Below, piece by piece: positions 16,311 to 24,246 of a DNA stretch of 64,000 nt. Source of the stretch: an uncultured Eubacteriales bacterium (lineage in GTDB: Bacteria; Bacillota; Clostridia; Christensenellales; CAG-138); assembly GCA_900549955.1 (NCBI GenBank), contig URQH01000002.1, positions 62,001 through 126,000 of the forward strand, written 5' to 3'. The translations under genes and the position numbers were made by a program. How positions within the stretch are numbered: position 1 is the stretch's first letter; each line of letters begins with the position of its first letter. The notes beneath the pieces are model-generated. The model was given only the letters and a program-made list of their open reading frames with translations. It was not told where the DNA came from and did no database searches.

Positions 16311-17190
16311 CCAACAATTCCCTGCCGCTTCCCGGCGGATCGCCATCGTCGATATCGGAAGCAATTCCATCCGCTACATGGAGGCCGAACACAGCGCTGT
16401 TGGGCCTGTTTTTTCGCGAAAGGAAGTCTACACCACGCGTCTGGCCGAAGGTCTACTCGCAACCGGCTGCCTCTCCGAAGCGCGCATGGCCCAGTCGCTC
16501 GACGTGCTGCGCCGGCTCGCCGTGCAGGCTGCGGCTCATGGGTGCCGGCCCTACGCCTATGCCACCAGCGCCGTCCGCGACGCGCGGAACCGGGAATCGT
16601 TTGTTGGGCGCATAGCGCTTGCAACCGGCATGCCGGTCCGAGTACTTGCCGGCAACGAGGAGGCAGCCTTTGCCTATGTAGGCGCGACAGGCGGTCGTGG
16701 CGGGCTGATCGACATCGGCGGGGGCAGCACGCAGGTGACGTGTGGCGCCTTCCGGCAAAGCTTCCCACTGGGCTGCGTGCGCGTCAAGGATCTATGCGGC
16801 GACCGGCCCCTCGCAGAGAGCAGGCGCATGATGCAGGCCCCTTTCGCCGAGACGTTCCAGCTCCCCCCGCTGCCGCAGACGCAATGGACGGCCGTCGGCG
16901 GCACGTCCACCACCCTGGCCGCGCTGCACCTGCATCTTGAACAATACGACCCCGTACAGGTCGCCCGATGTCAGATGACGTTGGGCGACGTACAGGCGCT
17001 GCTCTGCCGGCTGGACGACCTGGGCGATGCGGGGCGCAGTGCGTTGCCGCTGCTCGCCCAGCGGCACGACGTCATCCTGGGCGGGGGCGCCATCCTGACC
17101 TGGTTGATGGAGCGGCTGTCGATCGTACAAATTGCCTTTTCCGATGCAGACGGCATGGAAGGATACGCAAGGTCGATACTGGGGTGCTGA
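16303..17190 (+). CDS. Ppx/GppA family phosphatase
   Basis: This 295-residue protein has the ASKHA-type phosphate-binding motifs: IAIVDIGSNSIRYMEAE near the N-terminus, YATSAVRDARNRESF, and LIDIGGGSTQVTCG near residue 145. The family hydrolyses polyphosphate and pppGpp. The chain is short and lacks the C-terminal HD-like domain of long exopolyphosphatases, as in many Firmicutes copies found next to divIC. The ATG at 16303 overlaps the divIC stop (ATGAGTAA). The earlier ATG at 16255 lies inside divIC and is less likely. Confidence 0.85.
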   Translation: MSNQQFPAASRRIAIVDIGSNSIRYMEAEHSAVGPVFSRKEVYTTRLAEGLLATGCLSEARMAQSLDVLRRLAVQAAAHGCRPYAYATSAVRDARNRESFVGRIALATGMPVRVLAGNEEAAFAYVGATGGRGGLIDIGGGSTQVTCGAFRQSFPLGCVRVKDLCGDRPLAESRRMMQAPFAETFQLPPLPQTQWTAVGGTSTTLAALHLHLEQYDPVQVARCQMTLGDVQALLCRLDDLGDAGRSALPLLAQRHDVILGGGAILTWLMERLSIVQIAFSDADGMEGYARSILGC

Positions 17191-17215
17191 GAAAGCATGT
17201 ACAACCGCATGAAAA

Positions 17216-17249
17216 GCGCCGCCCGGTTCCTGTAGGAACCGGGCGGCGC
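17216..17249. terminator. Terminator between convergent ppx/gppA and htrA
   Basis: A perfect 15-bp stem (GCGCCGCCCGGTTCC and its complement) closes a TGTA loop. A TTTTC run follows on the minus strand, so it fits htrA best. The plus side has no T tract. Confidence 0.75.
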
Positions 17250-17266
17250 CATAATGCCCGATCCAG

Positions 17267-18574
17267 TTACCGCGTAGGATCCACCTCGTCAAAATTCATC
17301 TGGTTCTTATCCTCCAGCACGATCTCACAGGTCAACGTCTCGCCCGATCGATAGACCTCGACGACGATGGTATCGCCAATGGCACAGCCGCCGATCATGT
17401 CAATCAGCTGCGACTGCTCCGTAATGGCCTGCCCGTTGGCAGAAAGGATGATATCGCCCGCGCGCAACCCGGCGCGCGACGCAGGTCCGCCCGCCACGAC
17501 GCTGTCGACATAGACGCCTGAGGACAGCGGCAGATCCATCTGCGCGGCAATGGCCTCCGTCAACGTATAGACCGTGATGCCGACGGCCGGGCGCTGAATG
17601 CCGCCCTCTGTCACCAGAAGCTCCATGATCTCGCGCACCGTATTGATCGGCAGCGCAAACCCGATCCCCTCCGCGCTGACGGCATTGCCATACTCATCAT
17701 ACCCGGCAGTGATGGACTTGGCGCTGTTCATGCCGACGACCTCGCCACGCATGTTGAGCAGCGGACCACCGCTGTTGCCAAAGTTGATCGCCGCGTCGGT
17801 CTGCAAATAGGTGTTGGTATGCCCGTCGATCGTGATCTCCCGCGCGCTGGCAGAGATCACGCCGAAGGTCGTCGTGTTGGCGAGGCGGTCGGTATCGAGC
17901 GGGTTGCCGATGGCGACGACAAATTCGCCCACGCGCACGTCATCCGAGTTGCCTATCGCCACCGGCACGAGCCCCGCATGTTCCACTTTCAGGACGGCCA
18001 CGTCCGTCTCATTGTCCGCGCCGATCAGGGCCGCCGGCACCTCCTCGCCGGTGGAGAGCAGCACGGTGATCTCCTCCGCGCCCTCAATCACATGCGCATT
18101 GGTCAGGATATATCCCTCGCTGGAGACGATGAACCCGCTGCCGCTGCCATAGATCGACAGCATGCGCCGTTCCCCGAACATCTGCGTGGTATAGTTGATG
18201 ACGCCCACGACGGAGGGCGACGCCGCGTCAAAGATATCCGGGATGGGGTTGGCCTGCAACCAGGGCTCGATACCCTCCAGTTCCGGCGCCACGCCATCCA
18301 ACTCCGGCATATCGCGGCCGCCCGGCACGGGCGTGGACGCCGGCAAAGTGGGCGCCGGCTGTGTCGGCTCCGGCCCTGTGGGGAAGCCGGGCGTGGGGAA
18401 CGCGGCTTCCCAATCCCTCCAGTTCAGAAAGCGTTCGCCGCGCAGTACCACCGAAAGCACCAGCAGCACGGCCAGCACGGCGACCAGCACGATGACTGTA
18501 ATGCCAAATCCGCCAATCCGACGACGCCGCGGGCGCTCGCCCTGCGGAAAGGGGTATTGTCCATTAAATTCCAT
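17267..18574 (-). CDS. HtrA-like membrane-anchored serine protease
   Basis: This 435-residue protein has a short basic cytoplasmic end, a transmembrane helix at about residues 22-46, a Thr/Pro spacer, a trypsin-like domain and a PDZ domain. The catalytic triad is present: His in TNAHVIEG (near 161), Asp in NETDVAVLKV (near 191) and Ser in NFGNSGGPLL (near 266). The PDZ domain is near 335-425 (AGLRAGDIILSANGQ). It degrades or refolds damaged proteins outside the membrane. The start at 18574 overlaps the end of the kinase gene by 11 bases, with GGAGGAG just upstream, so it belongs to the same operon as the two-component system and may be its effector. Confidence 0.92.
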   Translation of the reverse strand: MEFNGQYPFPQGERPRRRRIGGFGITVIVLVAVLAVLLVLSVVLRGERFLNWRDWEAAFPTPGFPTGPEPTQPAPTLPASTPVPGGRDMPELDGVAPELEGIEPWLQANPIPDIFDAASPSVVGVINYTTQMFGERRMLSIYGSGSGFIVSSEGYILTNAHVIEGAEEITVLLSTGEEVPAALIGADNETDVAVLKVEHAGLVPVAIGNSDDVRVGEFVVAIGNPLDTDRLANTTTFGVISASAREITIDGHTNTYLQTDAAINFGNSGGPLLNMRGEVVGMNSAKSITAGYDEYGNAVSAEGIGFALPINTVREIMELLVTEGGIQRPAVGITVYTLTEAIAAQMDLPLSSGVYVDSVVAGGPASRAGLRAGDIILSANGQAITEQSQLIDMIGGCAIGDTIVVEVYRSGETLTCEIVLEDKNQMNFDEVDPTR

Positions 18575-20048
18575 ACTTGACTCCTCCCTCCAGCGTCGGC
18601 TGCCGCCGGTTTGGCGACGGCGCGCGCTTGAGTGTAAATGTGAAATTGCTGCCCTTGCCGCGGACGCTCTTGAGCGTAATCGTCTGCCCATGCTGGTCGA
18701 TAATGCGTTTGACGATCGACAGGCCGAGGCCGGTGCCGCTCTGCTTTGTGGGCGTGTGCGCTTTTTCGACCTTGTAAAACCGGTCGAACACGTGCGGGAC
18801 ATCCTCCTCGGGAATGCCCTGGCCGGAATCCTGAATGCTGACGTACACCTCTTTGCGCAACGCATATGTCGCAATCCGCAGCTTGCTGCGCGGCGGCGAA
18901 TATTTGATCGCGTTGTCGATGATGTTCCTCAGCACCTGCGAAATCTGCGCGCTGTCCGCTTCTACAAAGTACTGTTCCTGCGCAAACTTGACCTCCACTT
19001 CCATCTGCTGGTCGTAAATGCGCGCCTCAAACGTGATCAGCGTCCGCCGGATCAGCTCGTTAATATCGAAGATTTCCAGTTTGATGGCCGTCTTGCCGGA
19101 CTCGATGCGCGCAAGATCCAGCAAGTCGTTGACCATGGTGGTCATGCGCCGCGTTTCGGAGAGCACGACGTCGATATACTTGTCGTATTCTTCCCGGCCG
19201 ATCGTCCCGTCCTGCATGGCCTCCAAAAAGCCGCGCATGGAGGTCAGCGGCGAGCGCAGCTCGTGGCTGACGTTTGAGACGAAGTCCCTGCGCGTCGCCT
19301 CAAGATCTTTGAGCTGGTCCGCCATGTTGTTGAAGCTGCGTGCCAGTTGTGTCGCCTCATCCGTCCCGGTAATGGGGATGCGCAGGTTGAAGTCCCCCTT
19401 GCTGTAACGCTGTACAATCTCGTTGATCTCCATGAACGGGCGGATCATGCGCGACGAGGAATAGTATACCGCAATGATACAAAACAGTACGGCGATCAGC
19501 AGTACCAGTACGATTTCCATCCAGACGGCGCGCAGCGTCCTGCTGGAGACGGAGTAGTCCAGGTGCAGCAGCACGGCATCGGAAGGCACGCCGTTTTCAT
19601 ATGCAAGCGATACGCCGCTGATCGTGGGAAACGGCAGAAGATCGCCATAATAGTCGTATCGTTCCTCCTGCCCCGCCGCCGCAAACAGCTGCGTGCGCTC
19701 CGCTTCCCCCAGCATCCGCTCCGCCGCCGGCTGCCACTTGTCGTCCGCAAAATACGTGTCGTGCGTGCCGTCCGCTCCATAGATCTCGATCAGGCCATCG
19801 CTCTGCCGCGCAATGATCTCCAGCTCCGCCGCAGCGCTCTCCTCCGGCAGCTCGGAAGCGCGTACCAATGCGCATAGTGCTGAAATCTCCGCCAGTTCTC
19901 CCGTGAGCAGCTCGCGCATCTCATAGCGCAACTGGCTCTGAAAGAGCGCAATAACCGTTACGCCGACGAGCACGATCAGCCCCAGCGTAACGGTCAAATA
20001 TGTCGCGAGCATGCGCGAAAACAGGGTTCGGAGAAAATCGCGGCGCAT
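18564..20048 (-). CDS. Sensor histidine kinase
   Basis: This 494-residue protein has two membrane helices (about 13-33 and 178-198) enclosing an extracytoplasmic sensor region of about 145 residues. A HAMP domain follows (MIRPFMEINEIVQRYSKGDF), then the HisKA box with the phosphorylated His in SNVSHELRSPLTSMRGFLE near residue 262, and the ATPase domain with DNAIKYSPP, DSGQGIPEED and SGTGLGLSIVKRI. It is the PhoR/WalK type. The sensor domain has no family I recognise. It lies 14 bases after its response regulator and overlaps htrA. Confidence 0.93.
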   Translation of the reverse strand: MRRDFLRTLFSRMLATYLTVTLGLIVLVGVTVIALFQSQLRYEMRELLTGELAEISALCALVRASELPEESAAAELEIIARQSDGLIEIYGADGTHDTYFADDKWQPAAERMLGEAERTQLFAAAGQEERYDYYGDLLPFPTISGVSLAYENGVPSDAVLLHLDYSVSSRTLRAVWMEIVLVLLIAVLFCIIAVYYSSSRMIRPFMEINEIVQRYSKGDFNLRIPITGTDEATQLARSFNNMADQLKDLEATRRDFVSNVSHELRSPLTSMRGFLEAMQDGTIGREEYDKYIDVVLSETRRMTTMVNDLLDLARIESGKTAIKLEIFDINELIRRTLITFEARIYDQQMEVEVKFAQEQYFVEADSAQISQVLRNIIDNAIKYSPPRSKLRIATYALRKEVYVSIQDSGQGIPEEDVPHVFDRFYKVEKAHTPTKQSGTGLGLSIVKRIIDQHGQTITLKSVRGKGSNFTFTLKRAPSPNRRQPTLEGGVKYGI

Positions 20049-20062
20049 GGGCCCTCTTCTGC

Positions 20063-20740
20063 TTACTGTTGTTCGAACTTATAGCCGACACCCCATACGG
20101 TCTTGAGCTGCCACTGGTGATTGTCCCCCAGCTTCTCGCGGATCCGCTTGACATGGACATCAACCGTGCGGGAATCGCCAAAGAAGTCAAACCCCCAGAC
20201 CTGCTCGAGCAGCTGCTCCCGCGTGAACACCTTGCCTGCATGCGACGCAAGGAAATACAGCAGCTCGATCTCCTTGGGCGGCATCTCCAGCTGGCGGCCG
20301 TCGAGCAGTACCGCATAGTTTTCCAGCGAGACGGACAGGCCGTCGAGCTGGATCGTACGCTCCGGCTCCACCGGCGCGCTTCTGCGCAACACGGCCTTGA
20401 TGCGCGCGATCAGCTCCTTTGCGTCGAACGGCTTTGCAATATAGTCGTCAGCGCCCAGTTCGAGCCCCTGCACGCGGTCCCCCGTATCTCCCTTTGCCGT
20501 GAGCATGATGACGGGCGTTTCGCTTTCCATGCGGATGTCGTGCAGCACGGACCAGCCATCCCGTCCCGGCAACATCACATCCAGCACCACCAGCGCCGGA
20601 CGCGTCTCGTGAAAGGCGGCGAGCGCCATCCCGCCATCCGCGCAGGTAGCCACCTGAAAGCCGGCCTTTTTGAGATACAATTCTATGATGGCCAGTATAT
20701 TTCGGTCATCATCAATGACCAAAATGGTACCGTTTTCCAT
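20063..20740 (-). CDS. Response regulator, OmpR/PhoB family
   Basis: This 225-residue protein has a receiver domain (VIDDDRNILAIIELYL; phospho-Asp near residue 54 in LVVLDVMLPGRDGW; TAKGDTGDRVQGLELGADDYIAKPF) and a winged-helix DNA-binding domain ending with DSRTVDVHVKRIREKLGD and VWGVGYKFEQQ. It is the partner of the kinase that follows. It has its own strong promoter and forms an operon with the kinase and HtrA-like protease, which suggests an envelope-stress or wall-homeostasis role. Confidence 0.93.
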   Translation of the reverse strand: MENGTILVIDDDRNILAIIELYLKKAGFQVATCADGGMALAAFHETRPALVVLDVMLPGRDGWSVLHDIRMESETPVIMLTAKGDTGDRVQGLELGADDYIAKPFDAKELIARIKAVLRRSAPVEPERTIQLDGLSVSLENYAVLLDGRQLEMPPKEIELLYFLASHAGKVFTREQLLEQVWGFDFFGDSRTVDVHVKRIREKLGDNHQWQLKTVWGVGYKFEQQ

Positions 20741-20794
20741 GTATCACACCTCCGGAAGTTTGCGGGTCTGCATACCTCCCCGCATATATGTTGC

Positions 20795-20823
20795 ATTATA
20801 CCACAGAACGCAGCATTTGTCCA
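20795..20823 (-). promoter_or_regulatory. Promoter of the response regulator-kinase-htrA operon
   Basis: TGGACA (complement 20818-20823), 17 bases and a perfect TATAAT (complement 20795-20800). It lies between the mutS2 stop and the regulator gene. Confidence 0.75.
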
Positions 20824-20884
20824 ACCGCACCGCCACGGGCGGCATCCTGGCCGTTTCAGGCCGGGGTATTTCCCCCACCGGGCT

Positions 20885-23233
20885 TCATTTTAACGTGACA
20901 ACCGTCACGCCGGCGTCCCCTTCGCCATAGGCGCCGAGCCGATACGATTTCACGCGCGGATGCGTCTTGAGAAACGCCTGCACCCCAGCACGCAGCGCGC
21001 CCGTGCCCTTGCCATGGATGATGGAAAACTCCTTGACGCCCGTAATCATCGCGTCGTCGATAAACCGGTCGATCTCCACGGTCGCCTCGTCCACCATCTT
21101 ACCGCGCAGATCCAGCTCAAGAAAACTACGGGCAGGCTCCGAAAGCTTGACCTGAAACGCCGCCTTTGGCTTTTCGGGCTTGGTCGCCGCCGGGCGCAGA
21201 TCGGACAGCTTGACGGTCATCTTCATGGCGCCGGCCTGCACGAGCACCTCCTGGCGTGCATCCGGCGCTTTCAGCACGGATGCGTCCCTTCCAATGGTCA
21301 GCACATGCACGAGATCGCCCGGGCGGACGGTCTTGGGAGCCTCGCCCTCGGCAAGACGGCGCTCGGTCTCGCCCGCCAGCCGGGCTTCGCCGGCGCGCAT
21401 GGCATCTCTCGCCTGCTGCACGGCACGCTCCAGAGAGCGGGAATCCGCTACCTTCAGCGAACGCAAACCGGCAATGAGCGTTTCCATCTCCTGCCGCGTC
21501 TGCTGTACGAGCTTTTTGGCATCCTCGCGCGCATTCTGCCGCAGCTGTGCCTTTTCGGACTCCAGCCGCCGCCGCTGTTCCTCAAGTTCCGCACGTACAC
21601 GCTGCGCTTCCCAGCGATCCTGCTGCGCGGCCTCTCGCGCCGCTTCCGCCTCCCGGCGCGCCGCCTCCGCGCCCGAAAGCACGTCCTCAAACGCAACGTC
21701 ACGCTTGAGCAGAAAGTCCCGTGCGCGGTCGATAATGGAAGCCGGCAGGCCAAGTCGCTCAGAAATCTCGAACGCGTTCGACTTACCCGGAATGCCGATA
21801 TACAACCGGTAGGTCGGGCACAGGCGATCGACATCAAACTCCATTGACGCGTTCTGCATCCCCGGGCGGGTCAGCGCAAACGCCTTGATTTCGCTGTAAT
21901 GCGTCGTGGCCATCGTCAGCGCGCCGCGCTCATACAGGGCCTCCAAAATCGCCTGGGCGAGTGCGGCGCCCTCGACCGGGTCGGTGCCGGCGCCCAGCTC
22001 GTCCAGCAGCACCAGGCTGCCTTCTCCGGCCTGTTCCAGAATCTCCACGGTATTGGTCATGTGCGAGGAGAACGTCGACAGGGACTGCTCAATGGACTGC
22101 TCGTCGCCAATGTCTGCAAAGACCTCGTCAAAGACGGACAGCTCCGTGCGCGCATCCGCCGGCACGAACATGCCGGACATGGCCATGAGCGCAAACAGGC
22201 CAACGGTCTTGAGTGTGACCGTCTTGCCGCCGGTGTTGGGCCCAGTGATGATCAGCGTGCGGAAATCCGTGCCAAGCCATACGTCGACCGGCACGACGCT
22301 GTCCGCCGGCAGCAGCGGGTGCCGGCCCTCGACGATGTGAAAGCGCCGGTCGGCATGCAGCTTCGGGCGGACGGCACGCATGTCGCGGGCGAGTATGGCG
22401 CGCGCAAAGATCACATCCAGCGCGCCCAGCAGGTTCAGGCTGGCATGCAGCTCCTCCGCTACGGGATCGACCAGCGCGGTCAACCCGGCGAGGATGCGCC
22501 CGATCTCCACCTGCTCCTGCGCCTGCAACTGGCGCAGCTCGTTGCCCAGCTCCACCGCCGCGGACGGCTCAATGAACAGCGTGGCGCCGCTGCCGCTCTG
22601 ATCGTGCACCAGGCCTGCGACCTGCGCCCGATGCTCCGCCTTGACCGGCAGCGCAAACCGCCCGTTGCGCACCGTGATGATCGGCTCCTGCAAAAATTTC
22701 TGATAGACGGGGCTCTTGATCATTGCGTTCAGCTTGTCCCGCATGCGCTCGTTGGTGATGCGAACCTGGCGGCGAATGCGCGCCAGTTCCGGAGAAGCAT
22801 TGTCCGCAAGCTCATCTTCCGAAAGGATGCAACGGCCAATCTCCTCCTCAATGGAGCGGTGCGAACACAGCCGGTTAGCCATGGCGGAGAGCAGCCCCGG
22901 CGTCTCGCCGCCATGCAGCGTTTCCCGCGCCTTTCTCGCCACACGCAGGCACTGCGCGCAGGCGAGCAGCTCGCCCATGGTCAGCGCATGGGCGGCATGG
23001 ATGCGCACCAGCAGGTCCCGGATATCCGGAAACCCCTCTACCGGTGTACGGCCTGTGCGCCGGTAGATTGCGTCGGCCTCCTCCGTCTGCTGCAACAGCC
23101 GCTCCGCCTCCTGCAAATCGCTCACCGGTTGCAGGGCAAACGACGCCTCCCGCCCAACCTCCGAGGCCAGATGGGTGCGAAGCCTGTCACAAATCTTATC
23201 GTATTCCAGTATGGTCAGCGCCCGTTGATTCAT
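20885..23233 (-). CDS. mutS2: Endonuclease MutS2
   Basis: This 782-residue protein has the MutS core without the mismatch-recognition domain. It includes a clamp region, an ATPase with Walker A GPNTGGKTVTLKT near residue 335 and SLVLLDELGAGTDPVEGAAL, a long coiled coil (about 520-620, rich in Glu/Arg/Ala), and a C-terminal Smr domain (LDLRGKMVDEATVEIDRFI, then IIHGKGTGALR). MutS2 suppresses recombination or, in Bacillus, acts on collided ribosomes through the Smr domain. It has its own promoter and is separated from mscS by a terminator. Confidence 0.95.
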   Translation of the reverse strand: MNQRALTILEYDKICDRLRTHLASEVGREASFALQPVSDLQEAERLLQQTEEADAIYRRTGRTPVEGFPDIRDLLVRIHAAHALTMGELLACAQCLRVARKARETLHGGETPGLLSAMANRLCSHRSIEEEIGRCILSEDELADNASPELARIRRQVRITNERMRDKLNAMIKSPVYQKFLQEPIITVRNGRFALPVKAEHRAQVAGLVHDQSGSGATLFIEPSAAVELGNELRQLQAQEQVEIGRILAGLTALVDPVAEELHASLNLLGALDVIFARAILARDMRAVRPKLHADRRFHIVEGRHPLLPADSVVPVDVWLGTDFRTLIITGPNTGGKTVTLKTVGLFALMAMSGMFVPADARTELSVFDEVFADIGDEQSIEQSLSTFSSHMTNTVEILEQAGEGSLVLLDELGAGTDPVEGAALAQAILEALYERGALTMATTHYSEIKAFALTRPGMQNASMEFDVDRLCPTYRLYIGIPGKSNAFEISERLGLPASIIDRARDFLLKRDVAFEDVLSGAEAARREAEAAREAAQQDRWEAQRVRAELEEQRRRLESEKAQLRQNAREDAKKLVQQTRQEMETLIAGLRSLKVADSRSLERAVQQARDAMRAGEARLAGETERRLAEGEAPKTVRPGDLVHVLTIGRDASVLKAPDARQEVLVQAGAMKMTVKLSDLRPAATKPEKPKAAFQVKLSEPARSFLELDLRGKMVDEATVEIDRFIDDAMITGVKEFSIIHGKGTGALRAGVQAFLKTHPRVKSYRLGAYGEGDAGVTVVTLK

Positions 23234-23313
23234 AGGTCCCTCCCAGGACGATCGGCTCTTTGCCGCCGGAACATCGCGGCACGCCGCATGTGCCCGCCGC
23301 TTTTGGCGTGTCT

Positions 23314-23342
23314 ATCTTACCACGCGGGGCCAAAAGCGTCAA
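23314..23342 (-). promoter_or_regulatory. mutS2 promoter
   Basis: TTGACG (complement 23337-23342), 17 bases and TAAGAT (complement 23314-23319). Both hexamers match consensus at five of six positions. Confidence 0.7.
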
Positions 23343-23361
23343 ACCGCGTCCAAAAGCAAAG

Positions 23362-23384
23362 GCCGCCCCCCTGCAGGGGGCGGC
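23362..23384 (-). terminator. Terminator after mscS
   Basis: A 9-bp GC stem (GCCGCCCCC and complement, five-base loop) is followed on the minus strand by TTTGCTTTT. It lies 20 bases beyond the mscS stop. Confidence 0.7.
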
Positions 23385-23403
23385 GGCAAAAGCGCAAACG
23401 CGT

Positions 23404-24228
23404 TTACTGCGGCGGCAGAATGTCCAGCCTGGCGCGTGCCAGGGAGATGCCATTCTGCTCCAGCGTCTCCTTGGCCCGCACGCGCAGGTCATACGTCACG
23501 TCCAGCAGCTCGGTCCGCGCGCACCACGCCCAGATCGTGTAGGTCTGCACGCCGCCCAGCAGGTCCGTCAGCGCGGCCTGCGGCGCCGGGTCCTGTAGCA
23601 CCCGCTCATCGGCAGCGGCTGCCTGCTCCAGCAGCTTGCACACGAGGCGGGAGTCTGCCGCATAGGCCACCGGCAGCTGCACCTCTGCGCGCCGCGTCTC
23701 CTCCGTGGACGAATTGACCAGCGTGGAATTGGATATCACGCCATTGGGGAACACCACCGTGCGGTTGTCCGGCGTCAAAATGGAGGTAAAATAGATGTTG
23801 ATATCCTGCACCGTACCGGCCTCGCCGTTCACGGTGATATAGTCGCCAAGGCCAAAGGGCTTGAACAGGATGATGAGCAATCCGCCGGCCAGGTTGGAAA
23901 AGCTGTTCTGCAGCGCCAGGCCGATGGCCAGTGCCGCCGAGCTGAGCATCGCCACCACGGACGACGTATTGGCGCCCATCAGGATGATAAACAGAATGAC
24001 AATCAGGATCCGAAGGCCAATCCCTACGGCGCTCGCCAGAAACGAGCGCATTGTGGGCGACAGCGGATCGGACACCTTGGAAGCCCGCTTTCCCTGTCTG
24101 GTACGGATGTGCCGCGCAACCCACTTGGCGATACGGAAGCCAACAAACAGCAGCACCGCGCCCGCGAGGATGCGCAGGCCGAACTTCATGACAAAATCCC
24201 AGACTTCTTCCCAAAATGTTGGTTTCAC
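23404..24228 (-). CDS. Small-conductance mechanosensitive channel (MscS family)
   Basis: This 274-residue protein has three membrane helices. The pore-lining third one contains ALAIGLALQNSFSNLAGGLLI, and the beta domain follows with FKPFGLGDYITVNGEAGTVQDI, FTSILTPDNRTVVFPNG and ISNSTLVN. These channels open under membrane tension and release solutes on osmotic downshock. It starts at a GTG (24228) with GGGAG upstream. It is 18 bases after the first PQQ-like gene and is probably cotranscribed with it. Confidence 0.92.
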   Translation of the reverse strand: MKPTFWEEVWDFVMKFGLRILAGAVLLFVGFRIAKWVARHIRTRQGKRASKVSDPLSPTMRSFLASAVGIGLRILIVILFIILMGANTSSVVAMLSSAALAIGLALQNSFSNLAGGLLIILFKPFGLGDYITVNGEAGTVQDINIYFTSILTPDNRTVVFPNGVISNSTLVNSSTEETRRAEVQLPVAYAADSRLVCKLLEQAAAADERVLQDPAPQAALTDLLGGVQTYTIWAWCARTELLDVTYDLRVRAKETLEQNGISLARARLDILPPQ

Positions 24229-24246
24229 AGTTGATCTCCCGTTGCT

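Noticed and set aside
20835..20875. Terminator after mutS2
   Set aside because: A short GGCC stem exists but lacks a T tract on the minus strand, so it is not called.
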